From contig CAMWVM010000077.1 of NCBI GenBank assembly GCA_947177715.1, positions 1-7,307 of the forward strand: a DNA stretch of 7,307 nt, in the 5' to 3' direction. Made by a program: the position numbers and the translations under genes. The DNA comes from an uncultured Ruminococcus sp. Its GTDB lineage: Bacteria; Bacillota; Clostridia; Oscillospirales; Ruminococcaceae. The notes under the pieces are model-generated. The model was not told the origin of the DNA and did no database searches. It was given only the letters and a program-made list of their open reading frames with translations. Positions 1-5,082 of this stretch are shown here, one piece after another. Position 1 is the stretch's first letter. Every line of letters begins with the position of its first letter.

Positions 1-1
1 G

Positions 2-616
2 GGTATCACAGCTATTCAGGTGGATATTAAGGTTGATGGACTTACACCTGAAATTATTAAGGAAGCATTTGAGAAAACACATAAAGCTCGTCTTTATATC
101 CTTGATGAAATCATGCTAAAAGCTATTTCTGAACCTCGTGACAGCGTAAATCAGTGGGCACCTAAAATGTTTACAACTAAAGTACCTGTTGATAAGATTC
201 GTGAAGTTATCGGTTCTGGCGGAAAGGTAATTCAGAAGATTTCAGCTGAGTGTGACGTTAAGATTGATATTTCAGAAGATGGAAATGTATTTGTTTCCGG
301 TCTTGATAAAGCAAAGGCTGAACAGGCTGTTTCAATTATCAACACAATAGCAAACGATCCTGAGGTTGGTGCTATCTATAAAGGTAAAGTAGTTAGAATC
401 ATGAACTTTGGTGCATTTGTAGAAATTGCTCCAGGAAAAGACGGACTTGTTCATATTTCAAAGCTTGATAAGTCAAGAGTTGAAAAGGTTGAGGACGTTG
501 TATCCATAGGTGATGAAATAGTAGTCAAAGTAATGGAAATTGACCAGCAGGGAAGAATCAATCTTTCAAGAAAAGATGCACTTGCTGATATCGAAGCTAA
601 GAAAGCTAATTCATAA
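2..616 (+). CDS. pnp: Polynucleotide phosphorylase, C-terminal part (5' end outside the window)
   Basis: PNPase is a trimeric cytoplasmic 3'-5' exoribonuclease that degrades RNA phosphorolytically and takes part in mRNA turnover. The reading frame is open from base 2 (GITAIQ, then VDIKVDGLT), which matches the end of the second RNase PH-like domain, so the gene enters from the left. About 204 residues are visible. A KH domain covers roughly visible residues 60-116, with its GxxG loop as IGSGG at 70-74. An S1 RNA-binding domain follows at about 122-192 (KGKVVRIMNFGAFVEI, DGLVHISKL, INLSRKDAL). The GTG at 20 is an internal Val codon, not a start. The protein ends shortly after S1, as is usual in Firmicutes, and the stop is followed 13 bp later by a terminator, so pnp closes its transcription unit. 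The family assignment is very secure. Confidence 0.97.
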   Translation, partial: GITAIQVDIKVDGLTPEIIKEAFEKTHKARLYILDEIMLKAISEPRDSVNQWAPKMFTTKVPVDKIREVIGSGGKVIQKISAECDVKIDISEDGNVFVSGLDKAKAEQAVSIINTIANDPEVGAIYKGKVVRIMNFGAFVEIAPGKDGLVHISKLDKSRVEKVEDVVSIGDEIVVKVMEIDQQGRINLSRKDALADIEAKKANS

Positions 617-629
617 TTAAAATTAGAAG

Positions 630-656
630 GCAGACGGTAAAACGTCTGCTTTTTTT
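630..656 (+). terminator. Intrinsic terminator of pnp
   Basis: A perfect 7-bp stem, GCAGACG (630-636) with CGTCTGC (643-649), has a 6-base loop and is followed by seven T (650-656). It lies 13 bp after the pnp stop codon and points the same way as pnp. Confidence 0.9.
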
Positions 657-666
657 GTGTCATACG

Positions 667-702
667 AAAAAACAGCAGGATTATTGTTTAATCCTGCTGT
701 TT
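667..702 (-). terminator. Intrinsic terminator of typA
   Basis: A perfect 14-bp inverted repeat (670-683 with 689-702, core CAGCAGGATTA) encloses a 5-base loop. Read on the minus strand, it ends in a run of T (complement of the A run at 667-672). It starts 12 bp past the typA stop. On the plus strand the sequence after the stem is TTTATATTTG, so it may also act weakly as a second stop for pnp. Confidence 0.88.
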
Positions 703-713
703 ATATTTGCATC

Positions 714-2534
714 TTATTGAGCTTTAGCTCTTTCTTTTGCTCTCATCTGATTGCTTAGTGTGCGTTTTCTAATGCGTATATTTTTAGGCGTAACTTCCAG
801 AAGTTCATCATCCGCAAGAAACTCAAGAGAATCTTCAAGGCTTAGATTTCTCGGTGTAATAAGTCTAAGTGCGTCATCACTTCCGCTTGCACGTGTGTTT
901 GTAAGATGCTTTTTCTTACATACGTTTACAACTAAATCTTCCGCTTTAGGAGATGCTCCCACGATCATACCCTCATATACAGGTGTGCCAGCAGTAATAA
1001 AAAGTTCGCCTCTTTCTTGTGCATTAAAAAGACCGTATGTTACTGCTTCACCTGTTTCAAATGCTACAAGTGAACCTGTATTTCTTCTTGGAATTTCGCC
1101 CTTATATGGCTGATAGCTGTGGAATACTGAGCTTAAGATACCTTCTCCCTTGGTGTCGGTTAGAAATTCGCTTCTATATCCAAATAAACCTCTTGCAGGG
1201 ATAAGGAATTCAATTCTCATACGGCTGCCGACCGGGGTCATCTGTGTGAGTTCTCCTTTTCTTGAACCCAGCTTTTCCATTACAGAACCAACACAGTTTT
1301 CAGGAACATCAATAACTAGTCTTTCAATAGGCTCGTTTAATTTGCCGTCTATTTCTTTGTAAAGAACATGAGGTGTTGAAACTGAAAGCTCATAGCCCTC
1401 TCTTCTCATGTTTTCAATGAGAATTGACAGATGCATTTCGCCACGTCCGGCAACTTTAAATGAATCGGTAGAATCAGTTTCAGATACTCTCAATGAAACG
1501 TCCTTAAGAAGTTCTTTGAAAAGTCTTTCTCTAAGTTGACGAGAGGTAACAAACTTGCCCTCTCTTCCTGCAAATGGTGAATCGTTTACAGAAAACGTCA
1601 TTTCAACGGTTGGTTCAGAAATCTTTACAAAAGGCAACGCTTCAAAAGAACCAAAAGTACAAATTGTGTCGCCTATTGTGATGTTCTCAATACCGCTTAA
1701 ACAAACAATATCTCCTGCTGTTGCAGTTTCGCATGGGACTCTGTTAAGCCCCTCAATCTGATACATTGAAACAATCTTGCCTCTATATTCTTTCTTAGTA
1801 CTATGATAATCACCGACAGTTACTTCCTGATTAACTTTCATAACACCACGTTCAATGCGTCCAACAGCTATTCTGCCTACATATTCGTTATAGTCGATAG
1901 CTGACACCAAGAATTGCATAGTTCCTTCGGTATCAACTTCAGGCGCTGGAATGTAAGAAAGGATTTCATCAAGCAAAGGAATAAGGTTTTCTCCTTGAGC
2001 ATTTGGATTATATGAAGCTGTGCCATCTCGTCCGGAGCAATAAAGTATAGGGCTGTCAAGCTGTTCATCCGTTGCATCAAGATCCATGAGAAGCTCAAGA
2101 ACCTCATCTCCTACCTCGTTAAGGCGAGCGTCAGGACGATCAATTTTGTTAATTACAACGATAATTTTGTGACCAAGCTCCAAAGCCTTCTGGAGTACAA
2201 ATCTTGTCTGCGGCATAGGTCCTTCGGCAGCATCAACAAGCAAAATTACGCCATTTACCATTTTAAGTACACGCTCAACCTCGCCGCCAAAGTCTGCGTG
2301 TCCTGGTGTGTCGATTACATTTATTTTAACATCTTTATAATGAATAGATGTGTTTTTGGCAAGAATAGTTATTCCTCTCTCTCGTTCGATATCATTGCTG
2401 TCCATAACTCTTTCATCAACAGCTTGATTATCACGGAAGGTGCCGCTCTGTTTTAGCATTTCGTCAACAAGAGTTGTTTTTCCGTGGTCAACGTGAGCGA
2501 TAATAGCAACGTTTCTCAAATCTTCTCTTATCAT
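714..2534 (-). CDS. typA: Ribosome-associated GTPase TypA/BipA
   Basis: TypA/BipA is a translational GTPase of the EF-G/LepA group that binds 70S ribosomes and supports ribosome assembly and stress or low-temperature growth; this role is known for the family. At 606 residues the protein is full length. The GTPase motifs are complete: G1 AHVDHGKT at 13-20, G2 within RERGITI at 51-57, G3 DTPGH at 75-79, G4 NKID at 129-132 and G5 CSGRDG at 166-171. The beta-barrel domain II (from about 205), the EF-G-like domains III and V, and the TypA-specific C-terminal region (about 480-606, with [19 protein letters not shown] and the basic tail [13 protein letters not shown]) follow in order. The ATG start is supported by GGAGGA at 2541-2546 on the minus strand, 6 bases upstream. 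It is monocistronic, with its own promoter and terminator, and convergent with pnp. Nothing is missing or unusual. Confidence 0.97.
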   Translation of the reverse strand: MIREDLRNVAIIAHVDHGKTTLVDEMLKQSGTFRDNQAVDERVMDSNDIERERGITILAKNTSIHYKDVKINVIDTPGHADFGGEVERVLKMVNGVILLVDAAEGPMPQTRFVLQKALELGHKIIVVINKIDRPDARLNEVGDEVLELLMDLDATDEQLDSPILYCSGRDGTASYNPNAQGENLIPLLDEILSYIPAPEVDTEGTMQFLVSAIDYNEYVGRIAVGRIERGVMKVNQEVTVGDYHSTKKEYRGKIVSMYQIEGLNRVPCETATAGDIVCLSGIENITIGDTICTFGSFEALPFVKISEPTVEMTFSVNDSPFAGREGKFVTSRQLRERLFKELLKDVSLRVSETDSTDSFKVAGRGEMHLSILIENMRREGYELSVSTPHVLYKEIDGKLNEPIERLVIDVPENCVGSVMEKLGSRKGELTQMTPVGSRMRIEFLIPARGLFGYRSEFLTDTKGEGILSSVFHSYQPYKGEIPRRNTGSLVAFETGEAVTYGLFNAQERGELFITAGTPVYEGMIVGASPKAEDLVVNVCKKKHLTNTRASGSDDALRLITPRNLSLEDSLEFLADDELLEVTPKNIRIRKRTLSNQMRAKERAKAQ

Positions 2535-2582
2535 TTAAATTCCTCCAATTTATTTCCTGATTCTTTATCTTTCCAAATAATT

Positions 2583-2611
2583 ATTATACCATGTTTTATT
2601 ACTTATTGCAA
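2583..2611 (-). promoter_or_regulatory. Sigma-A-type promoter of typA
   Basis: On the minus strand a -35 of TTGCAA (2606-2611, 4 of 6 consensus) is separated by exactly 17 bp from a consensus -10 TATAAT (2583-2588). Transcription should begin near 2576, leaving a leader of about 40 bases that carries the GGAGGA ribosome binding site. No long leader structure or riboswitch fits in that space. Confidence 0.75.
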
Positions 2612-2707
2612 ATATAAAATCTCTGTGAATGAAACAGCAATTTTGTTTATAATAACTAAGATTAATGTTCTTTAATAAAGCACAAATTTTATCTAATCAT
2701 GCATTAT

Positions 2708-2738
2708 AAAAACCGCACCCTTGTATGAGTGCGGTTTT
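2708..2738 (-). terminator. Terminator of the zinc-ribbon membrane protein gene
   Basis: A perfect 10-bp stem (2709-2718 AAAACCGCAC with 2729-2738 GTGCGGTTTT) has a 10-base loop. On the minus strand the stem runs into five T (complement of 2708-2712) and then ATAATGC. It lies 22 bp after the stop of the 2761-3729 gene and separates it from typA. The T run is short and partly inside the stem, so efficiency may be moderate. On the plus strand it would have only four T. Confidence 0.75.
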
Positions 2739-2760
2739 AAGCATATAGTATTTAAGATAT

Positions 2761-3729
2761 TTATTTTATAATCATTGTACCGTCAAGTTTGTTATAAGCT
2801 ATACTATAGCCATTTCCATCAGTAGTGAAGAAGTAATAGTAGCTGTATGTTGAATCATCTTCTCTGTATTGATAGCTTTGAACTGTTCCAAGCTTAGAAA
2901 TTTCAGATGTTATTGCAGAAACAATATTAGCATCCTCACCGCTTGACTGTGACGAGCTTGTTGAATCAACACTTAATTCTGAAGAGTCAACTTCAGATGA
3001 AACAGTTGAATTGTCAGAGATTATAACAGAAGAATTTTCTTCGACATTTGCAGAAGAAACATCGTCAATGGATTCATCAATTACAACGGACTCATTTGTA
3101 TTGTTATTCACATCATCAGAATTGTCTGTCCCAACTGGATTTTGAGAATCTGTAACATTATTATTTGAATCTTGTTCAGAAGCTGCGGATAAACTTGAGG
3201 AAGTAATATTAGCGTTAACATGAATAGCAGATGATTCATCATCTGATTTTGAACCGAAAAGCTTATTTCCGACAATGAAAGCAATTACGATTATGATAAT
3301 AACACCTAAAGCAATTACGGCGGCAATCATAATATTTTTTCTTTTTAAGGAATTAGGGTCAGCTATTTCATCATCATAATAATCTTGATCGTTATAGCCG
3401 TCCTCATCTTCATATTCCTCGTAATCATCGTTTTCATATCCGTCATAATCATCATAATTATCGTTGTAATTTCCGTCGTTGTAATTATCATTTGCATCGC
3501 TATAGTCATCATATTCTATGCTATCGTCATCGTCAAATTGATCGTTGGAGTAGTTATCTGGTTGATAATTATCATCGGAAGCTTTGTTCTCATTAGGTTT
3601 AATTTTATCAAAAATAACAGTTCGTGTATTATCATTTCTGTCATCAATTAAAAGATTGTGACAATATTTACACAATATTGCCTCATCTGAAATTTCTTCA
3701 TGGCAGTATGGACAAATTCTTGTTCTCAT
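2761..3729 (-). CDS. Zinc-ribbon, single-pass membrane protein with acidic low-complexity linker; function unknown
   Basis: The function is not recognised. The 322 residues show clear parts. An N-terminal zinc ribbon has CPYC at 6-9 and CKYC at 20-23. Residues 50-128 form an Asp/Tyr/Asn-rich stretch without a single Lys or Arg (about 26 Asp and 7 Glu). KRK at 129-131 is followed by a hydrophobic helix at about 133-153. Residues 162-278 are rich in Ser, Asn and Asp and again lack Lys and Arg. A small C-terminal region at about 266-322 ends YYFFTTDGNGYSIAYNKLDGTMIIK. By the positive-inside rule the zinc ribbon and acidic part should be cytoplasmic and the Ser-rich part and C-terminus outside. 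The C-terminal strand-turn-strand pattern faintly resembles PepSY-type domains, which is a guess. The ATG start has a strong ribosome binding site, GGGAGGAT, at 3736-3743. The gene stands alone, with its own terminator, so context gives no hint of role. That it is a real gene is secure; its job is not. Confidence 0.88.
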   Translation of the reverse strand: MRTRICPYCHEEISDEAILCKYCHNLLIDDRNDNTRTVIFDKIKPNENKASDDNYQPDNYSNDQFDDDDSIEYDDYSDANDNYNDGNYNDNYDDYDGYENDDYEEYEDEDGYNDQDYYDDEIADPNSLKRKNIMIAAVIALGVIIIIVIAFIVGNKLFGSKSDDESSAIHVNANITSSSLSAASEQDSNNNVTDSQNPVGTDNSDDVNNNTNESVVIDESIDDVSSANVEENSSVIISDNSTVSSEVDSSELSVDSTSSSQSSGEDANIVSAITSEISKLGTVQSYQYREDDSTYSYYYFFTTDGNGYSIAYNKLDGTMIIK

Positions 3730-3770
3730 GCAATAATCCTCCCAAATTTATATTAATAATATAATAACAC

Positions 3771-3799
3771 ATTTTAAAATAAAATGCAACAAAATTCAA
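3771..3799 (-). promoter_or_regulatory. Possible promoter of the zinc-ribbon protein gene
   Basis: On the minus strand TTGAAT (3794-3799, 4 of 6) and TAAAAT (3771-3776, 5 of 6) are spaced by 17 bp, about 40 bp upstream of the start codon. The surroundings are so AT-rich that other pairs, such as TTGCAT (3784-3789) with TATTAT (3761-3766), are also possible, so the exact site is uncertain. Confidence 0.45.
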
Positions 3800-3871
3800 G
3801 AAAATAAGTAGATATTTTTTATCTTAAATATATATGATTATTAGAATTAATATGTTTTATTTAATAATAAA

Positions 3872-3917
3872 AAGTTAAGCAAAACATCTATATATTTTAA
3901 CTTGAACATATATAGAT
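3872..3917. repeat. Overlapping inverted repeats in AT-rich divergent intergenic region
   Basis: The 306 bp between the zinc-ribbon gene and tRNA-Pro (3730-4035) contain no gene. Apart from the promoters, the main structure is a 9-bp inverted repeat, ATCTATATA (3886-3894) with TATATAGAT (3909-3917), interleaved with a 7-bp pair, AAGTTAA (3872-3878) with TTAACTT (3897-3903). The two cannot form at once. They sit about 30-75 bp upstream of the tRNA -35 box, where an upstream promoter element or regulator site could lie, but repeats of this kind also arise by chance in such AT-rich sequence. Confidence 0.4.
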
Positions 3918-3948
3918 TTGTGCAAAATGCAGAAGTTTAGTAATTGTA

Positions 3949-3977
3949 TTGACAACTTGTCTAAAAAAGTGTATAAT
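3949..3977 (+). promoter_or_regulatory. Perfect-consensus promoter of tRNA-Pro
   Basis: TTGACA (3949-3954) and TATAAT (3972-3977) both match consensus exactly, with the ideal 17-bp spacer, as expected for a stable-RNA promoter. The predicted start is near 3984, about 52 bases before the mature tRNA. Confidence 0.92.
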
Positions 3978-3986
3978 AATTAAGCT

Positions 3987-4024
3987 GTCAAATTTAATTG
4001 AATTTTAGTTCTCTGAGATTTGAC
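3987..4024 (+). other. Inverted repeat in the tRNA-Pro 5' leader
   Basis: GTCAAAT (3987-3993) can pair with ATTTGAC (4018-4024), closing a 24-base loop inside the predicted 5' leader. The stem begins almost at the expected transcript start and ends 11 bases before the mature 5' end. It could shape the RNase P substrate, but the stem has only two G-C pairs and may be chance. Confidence 0.35.
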
Positions 4025-4035
4025 TTTATATAGAT

Positions 4036-4112
4036 CGGGGCGTAACTCAGTTTGGTAGAGTGCTTGGTTTGGGACCAAGATGCCGCAGGTTCAAGTCCTG
4101 TCGCCCCGACCA
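4036..4112 (+). tRNA. tRNA-Pro, anticodon UGG
   Basis: The full cloverleaf can be drawn by eye. The 7-bp acceptor stem is CGGGGCG (4036-4042) with CGCCCCG (4102-4108). The D stem is ACTC/GAGT (4045-4048, 4058-4061). The anticodon stem is CTTGG/CCAAG (4063-4067, 4075-4079), with loop TTTGGGA giving anticodon TGG at 4070-4072. The variable loop has 5 bases. The T stem GCAGG/CCTGT (one G-U pair) has loop TTCAAGT. Discriminator A and an encoded CCA complete the 77-base gene. The C1-G72 pair is typical of bacterial proline tRNAs. It reads CCN proline codons, mainly CCA and CCG. Confidence 0.97.
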
Positions 4113-4118
4113 TAACTT

Positions 4119-4167
4119 AACACCAATTTTGATACCATGCGTATCACGGTTGGTGTTCAGTTTTTTT
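4119..4167 (+). terminator. Intrinsic terminator of tRNA-Pro
   Basis: An outer 8-bp stem, AACACCAA (4119-4126) with TTGGTGTT (4150-4157), is continued across a small internal loop by a 6-bp inner stem, TGATAC (4130-4135) with GTATCA (4141-4146). After three bases come seven T (4161-4167). It starts 7 bases after the tRNA CCA end. It is the only clear transcription stop before the kinase gene. Confidence 0.85.
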
Positions 4168-4170
4168 ATA

Positions 4171-4194
4171 AAAAATTTCTGTTACAGAATTTTT
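4171..4194 (+). repeat. Imperfect palindrome upstream of the kinase gene
   Basis: TTCTG (4177-4181) pairs with CAGAA (4185-4189) around TTA. After one bulged T the pairing continues for five A-T pairs (4171-4175 with 4190-4194). It lies directly after the tRNA terminator and 46 bp before the kinase start codon, so it could be an operator or a backup terminator arm. I find no convincing -35/-10 pair between 4168 and 4240. Confidence 0.35.
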
Positions 4195-4240
4195 AAATGG
4201 AGAACTAAATTCAAAAATCGATATTTGTAAGGAGGAATTT

Positions 4241-4759
4241 ATGGGAACGGGAATCATTATATGTGGCTTAAATGGTGCCGGAAAGAGTACGCTGGGAAAA
4301 GCCCTTGCGGAGAAACTGCATTTTCATTTTATAGATAATGAAGACCTATATTTCCCCAAGACCGACCCTAATTATCCCTATGCATCTCAACGCACTCGTG
4401 AAGAGGTTGAAAAGCTCCTTTTCAGTGAGATTAAAGCACATGAAAACTTTGTTTTTACTTCGGTAAAAGGGGATTATGGAGAAGCTAATTGTCCTTTTTT
4501 TCAGTATGTTGTACTGGTTGAGGTTCCAAGGGATATCCGGTTACAACGGGTTAAAAGTCGTTCCTTTCAGAAATTCGGTAATAGAATGTTGCCAGGTGGA
4601 GATTTATATGAGCAGGAACAATGGTTCTTTGATTTTGTTAAAGCCAGAGCAGAGAATACTGTTGAAGAATGGGTACAATGTTTAAACTGTCCTATCATAA
4701 GAATTGACGGAACAAAACCCATTGAAGAAAATATAAATCTTATCATGAAGCAGATATAA
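4241..4759 (+). CDS. Small P-loop kinase-like NTPase of unknown substrate
   Basis: The protein has 172 residues and looks like a single-domain nucleoside/shikimate-kinase-fold phosphotransferase; such proteins are often labelled AAA family ATPase. The Walker A loop GLNGAGKST is at residues 9-17, right after the first strand GIIIC. A short segment with acidic residues (IDNEDLYF, 31-38) fits a substrate-site position in this fold. A second strand, YVVLVEVP (89-96), is followed by DIRLQRVKSR (98-107) with several arginines, the usual lid/arginine-rich region. There is no signal peptide or membrane segment, so it is cytoplasmic. The start is well supported by AGGAGG at 4230-4235. It stands between two terminators with no partner gene, so context does not reveal the substrate. 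A small-molecule kinase is an inference from the fold; an antibiotic- or nucleotide-modifying role cannot be told apart. Confidence 0.87.
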   Translation: MGTGIIICGLNGAGKSTLGKALAEKLHFHFIDNEDLYFPKTDPNYPYASQRTREEVEKLLFSEIKAHENFVFTSVKGDYGEANCPFFQYVVLVEVPRDIRLQRVKSRSFQKFGNRMLPGGDLYEQEQWFFDFVKARAENTVEEWVQCLNCPIIRIDGTKPIEENINLIMKQI

Positions 4760-4914
4760 AATCATATTCAAGTTTATTGAGGACTTAAAGTACTAAGTAA
4801 ACTGAATTTTTAAGAATGTTCACCTTTTAATTATTCCTACACTTTTTAACGAAATGTCGGAGGGGTATGCATTTTGTATCAAAGTAGGTCACTGCTTTCA
4901 TATTATACTATAAA

Positions 4915-4947
4915 GGTCAAGGACAATTAAAGTCCCTGGCTTTTTTT
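4915..4947 (+). terminator. Imperfect terminator between kinase and peptidase genes
   Basis: GGAC (4921-4924) pairs with GTCC (4932-4935). Beyond one A-C mismatch, GGTCA (4915-4919) pairs with TGGCT (4937-4941) using two G-T pairs. Seven T follow (4941-4947). It lies 155 bp after the kinase stop. The stretch 4760-4914 has stops in all plus frames and no gene that I can support, so it reads as a long 3' untranslated region or a decayed segment. Confidence 0.6.
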
Positions 4948-5067
4948 GTTATTATGATTTTAGTTAAAATTAATAAATAATTATTTGACAATTTGGATAA
5001 GTATACAAACTTTTGTCGAAAATTTCACAGAATAATATGTGATATTATTATATATTATAAAGTTTTT

Positions 5068-5075
5068 AAGGAGGA
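5068..5075 (+). promoter_or_regulatory. Ribosome binding site that fixes the peptidase start
   Basis: AAGGAGGA lies 7 bases before ATG 5083. It decides between that ATG and an in-frame TTG at 4993, which lacks a ribosome binding site and would put 30 non-signal-like residues in front of an otherwise normal signal peptide. Confidence 0.9.
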
Positions 5076-5082
5076 ATATAAA

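Noticed and set aside
1877..2456. Frames of 70-120 codons on either strand within typA
   Set aside because: They are shadows of the typA coding sequence, without ribosome binding sites or recognisable domains.
2648..2653. TATAAT on the plus strand upstream of typA
   Set aside because: There is no -35 at usual spacing and no plus-strand gene downstream. It is an expected chance match in AT-rich sequence.
3385..3651. Plus-strand frame of 88 hydrophobic, Ile/Val-rich residues resembling a membrane protein
   Set aside because: It is the complement of the Asp/Tyr-rich codons (GAT, TAT, GAC) of the zinc-ribbon gene, which read as ATC, ATA and GTC on the other strand. It has no ribosome binding site, and the minus-strand gene is well supported.
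4036..4240. tRNA-Pro as an integration site of a mobile element
   Set aside because: No integrase is present, and no second copy of the tRNA 3' end is seen in the window. The kinase gene's base composition (about 38% GC by hand count) does not stand out.
4859..4887. GGAGGGG followed by an ATG opening six codons
   Set aside because: The spacing of one base between the purine run and the ATG is too short for initiation, and the peptide is trivial.
4985..5013. TTGACA as -35 of a peptidase promoter
   Set aside because: At 17-bp spacing the -10 position reads AACTTT. The nearest good -10 (TATACA, 5002-5007) is only 11 bp away. The true promoter is left open.
4993..5082. TTG start giving a 30-residue longer peptidase
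   Set aside because: It has no ribosome binding site, and the extension would sit in front of a standard signal peptide. ATG 5083 has AAGGAGGA at ideal spacing.
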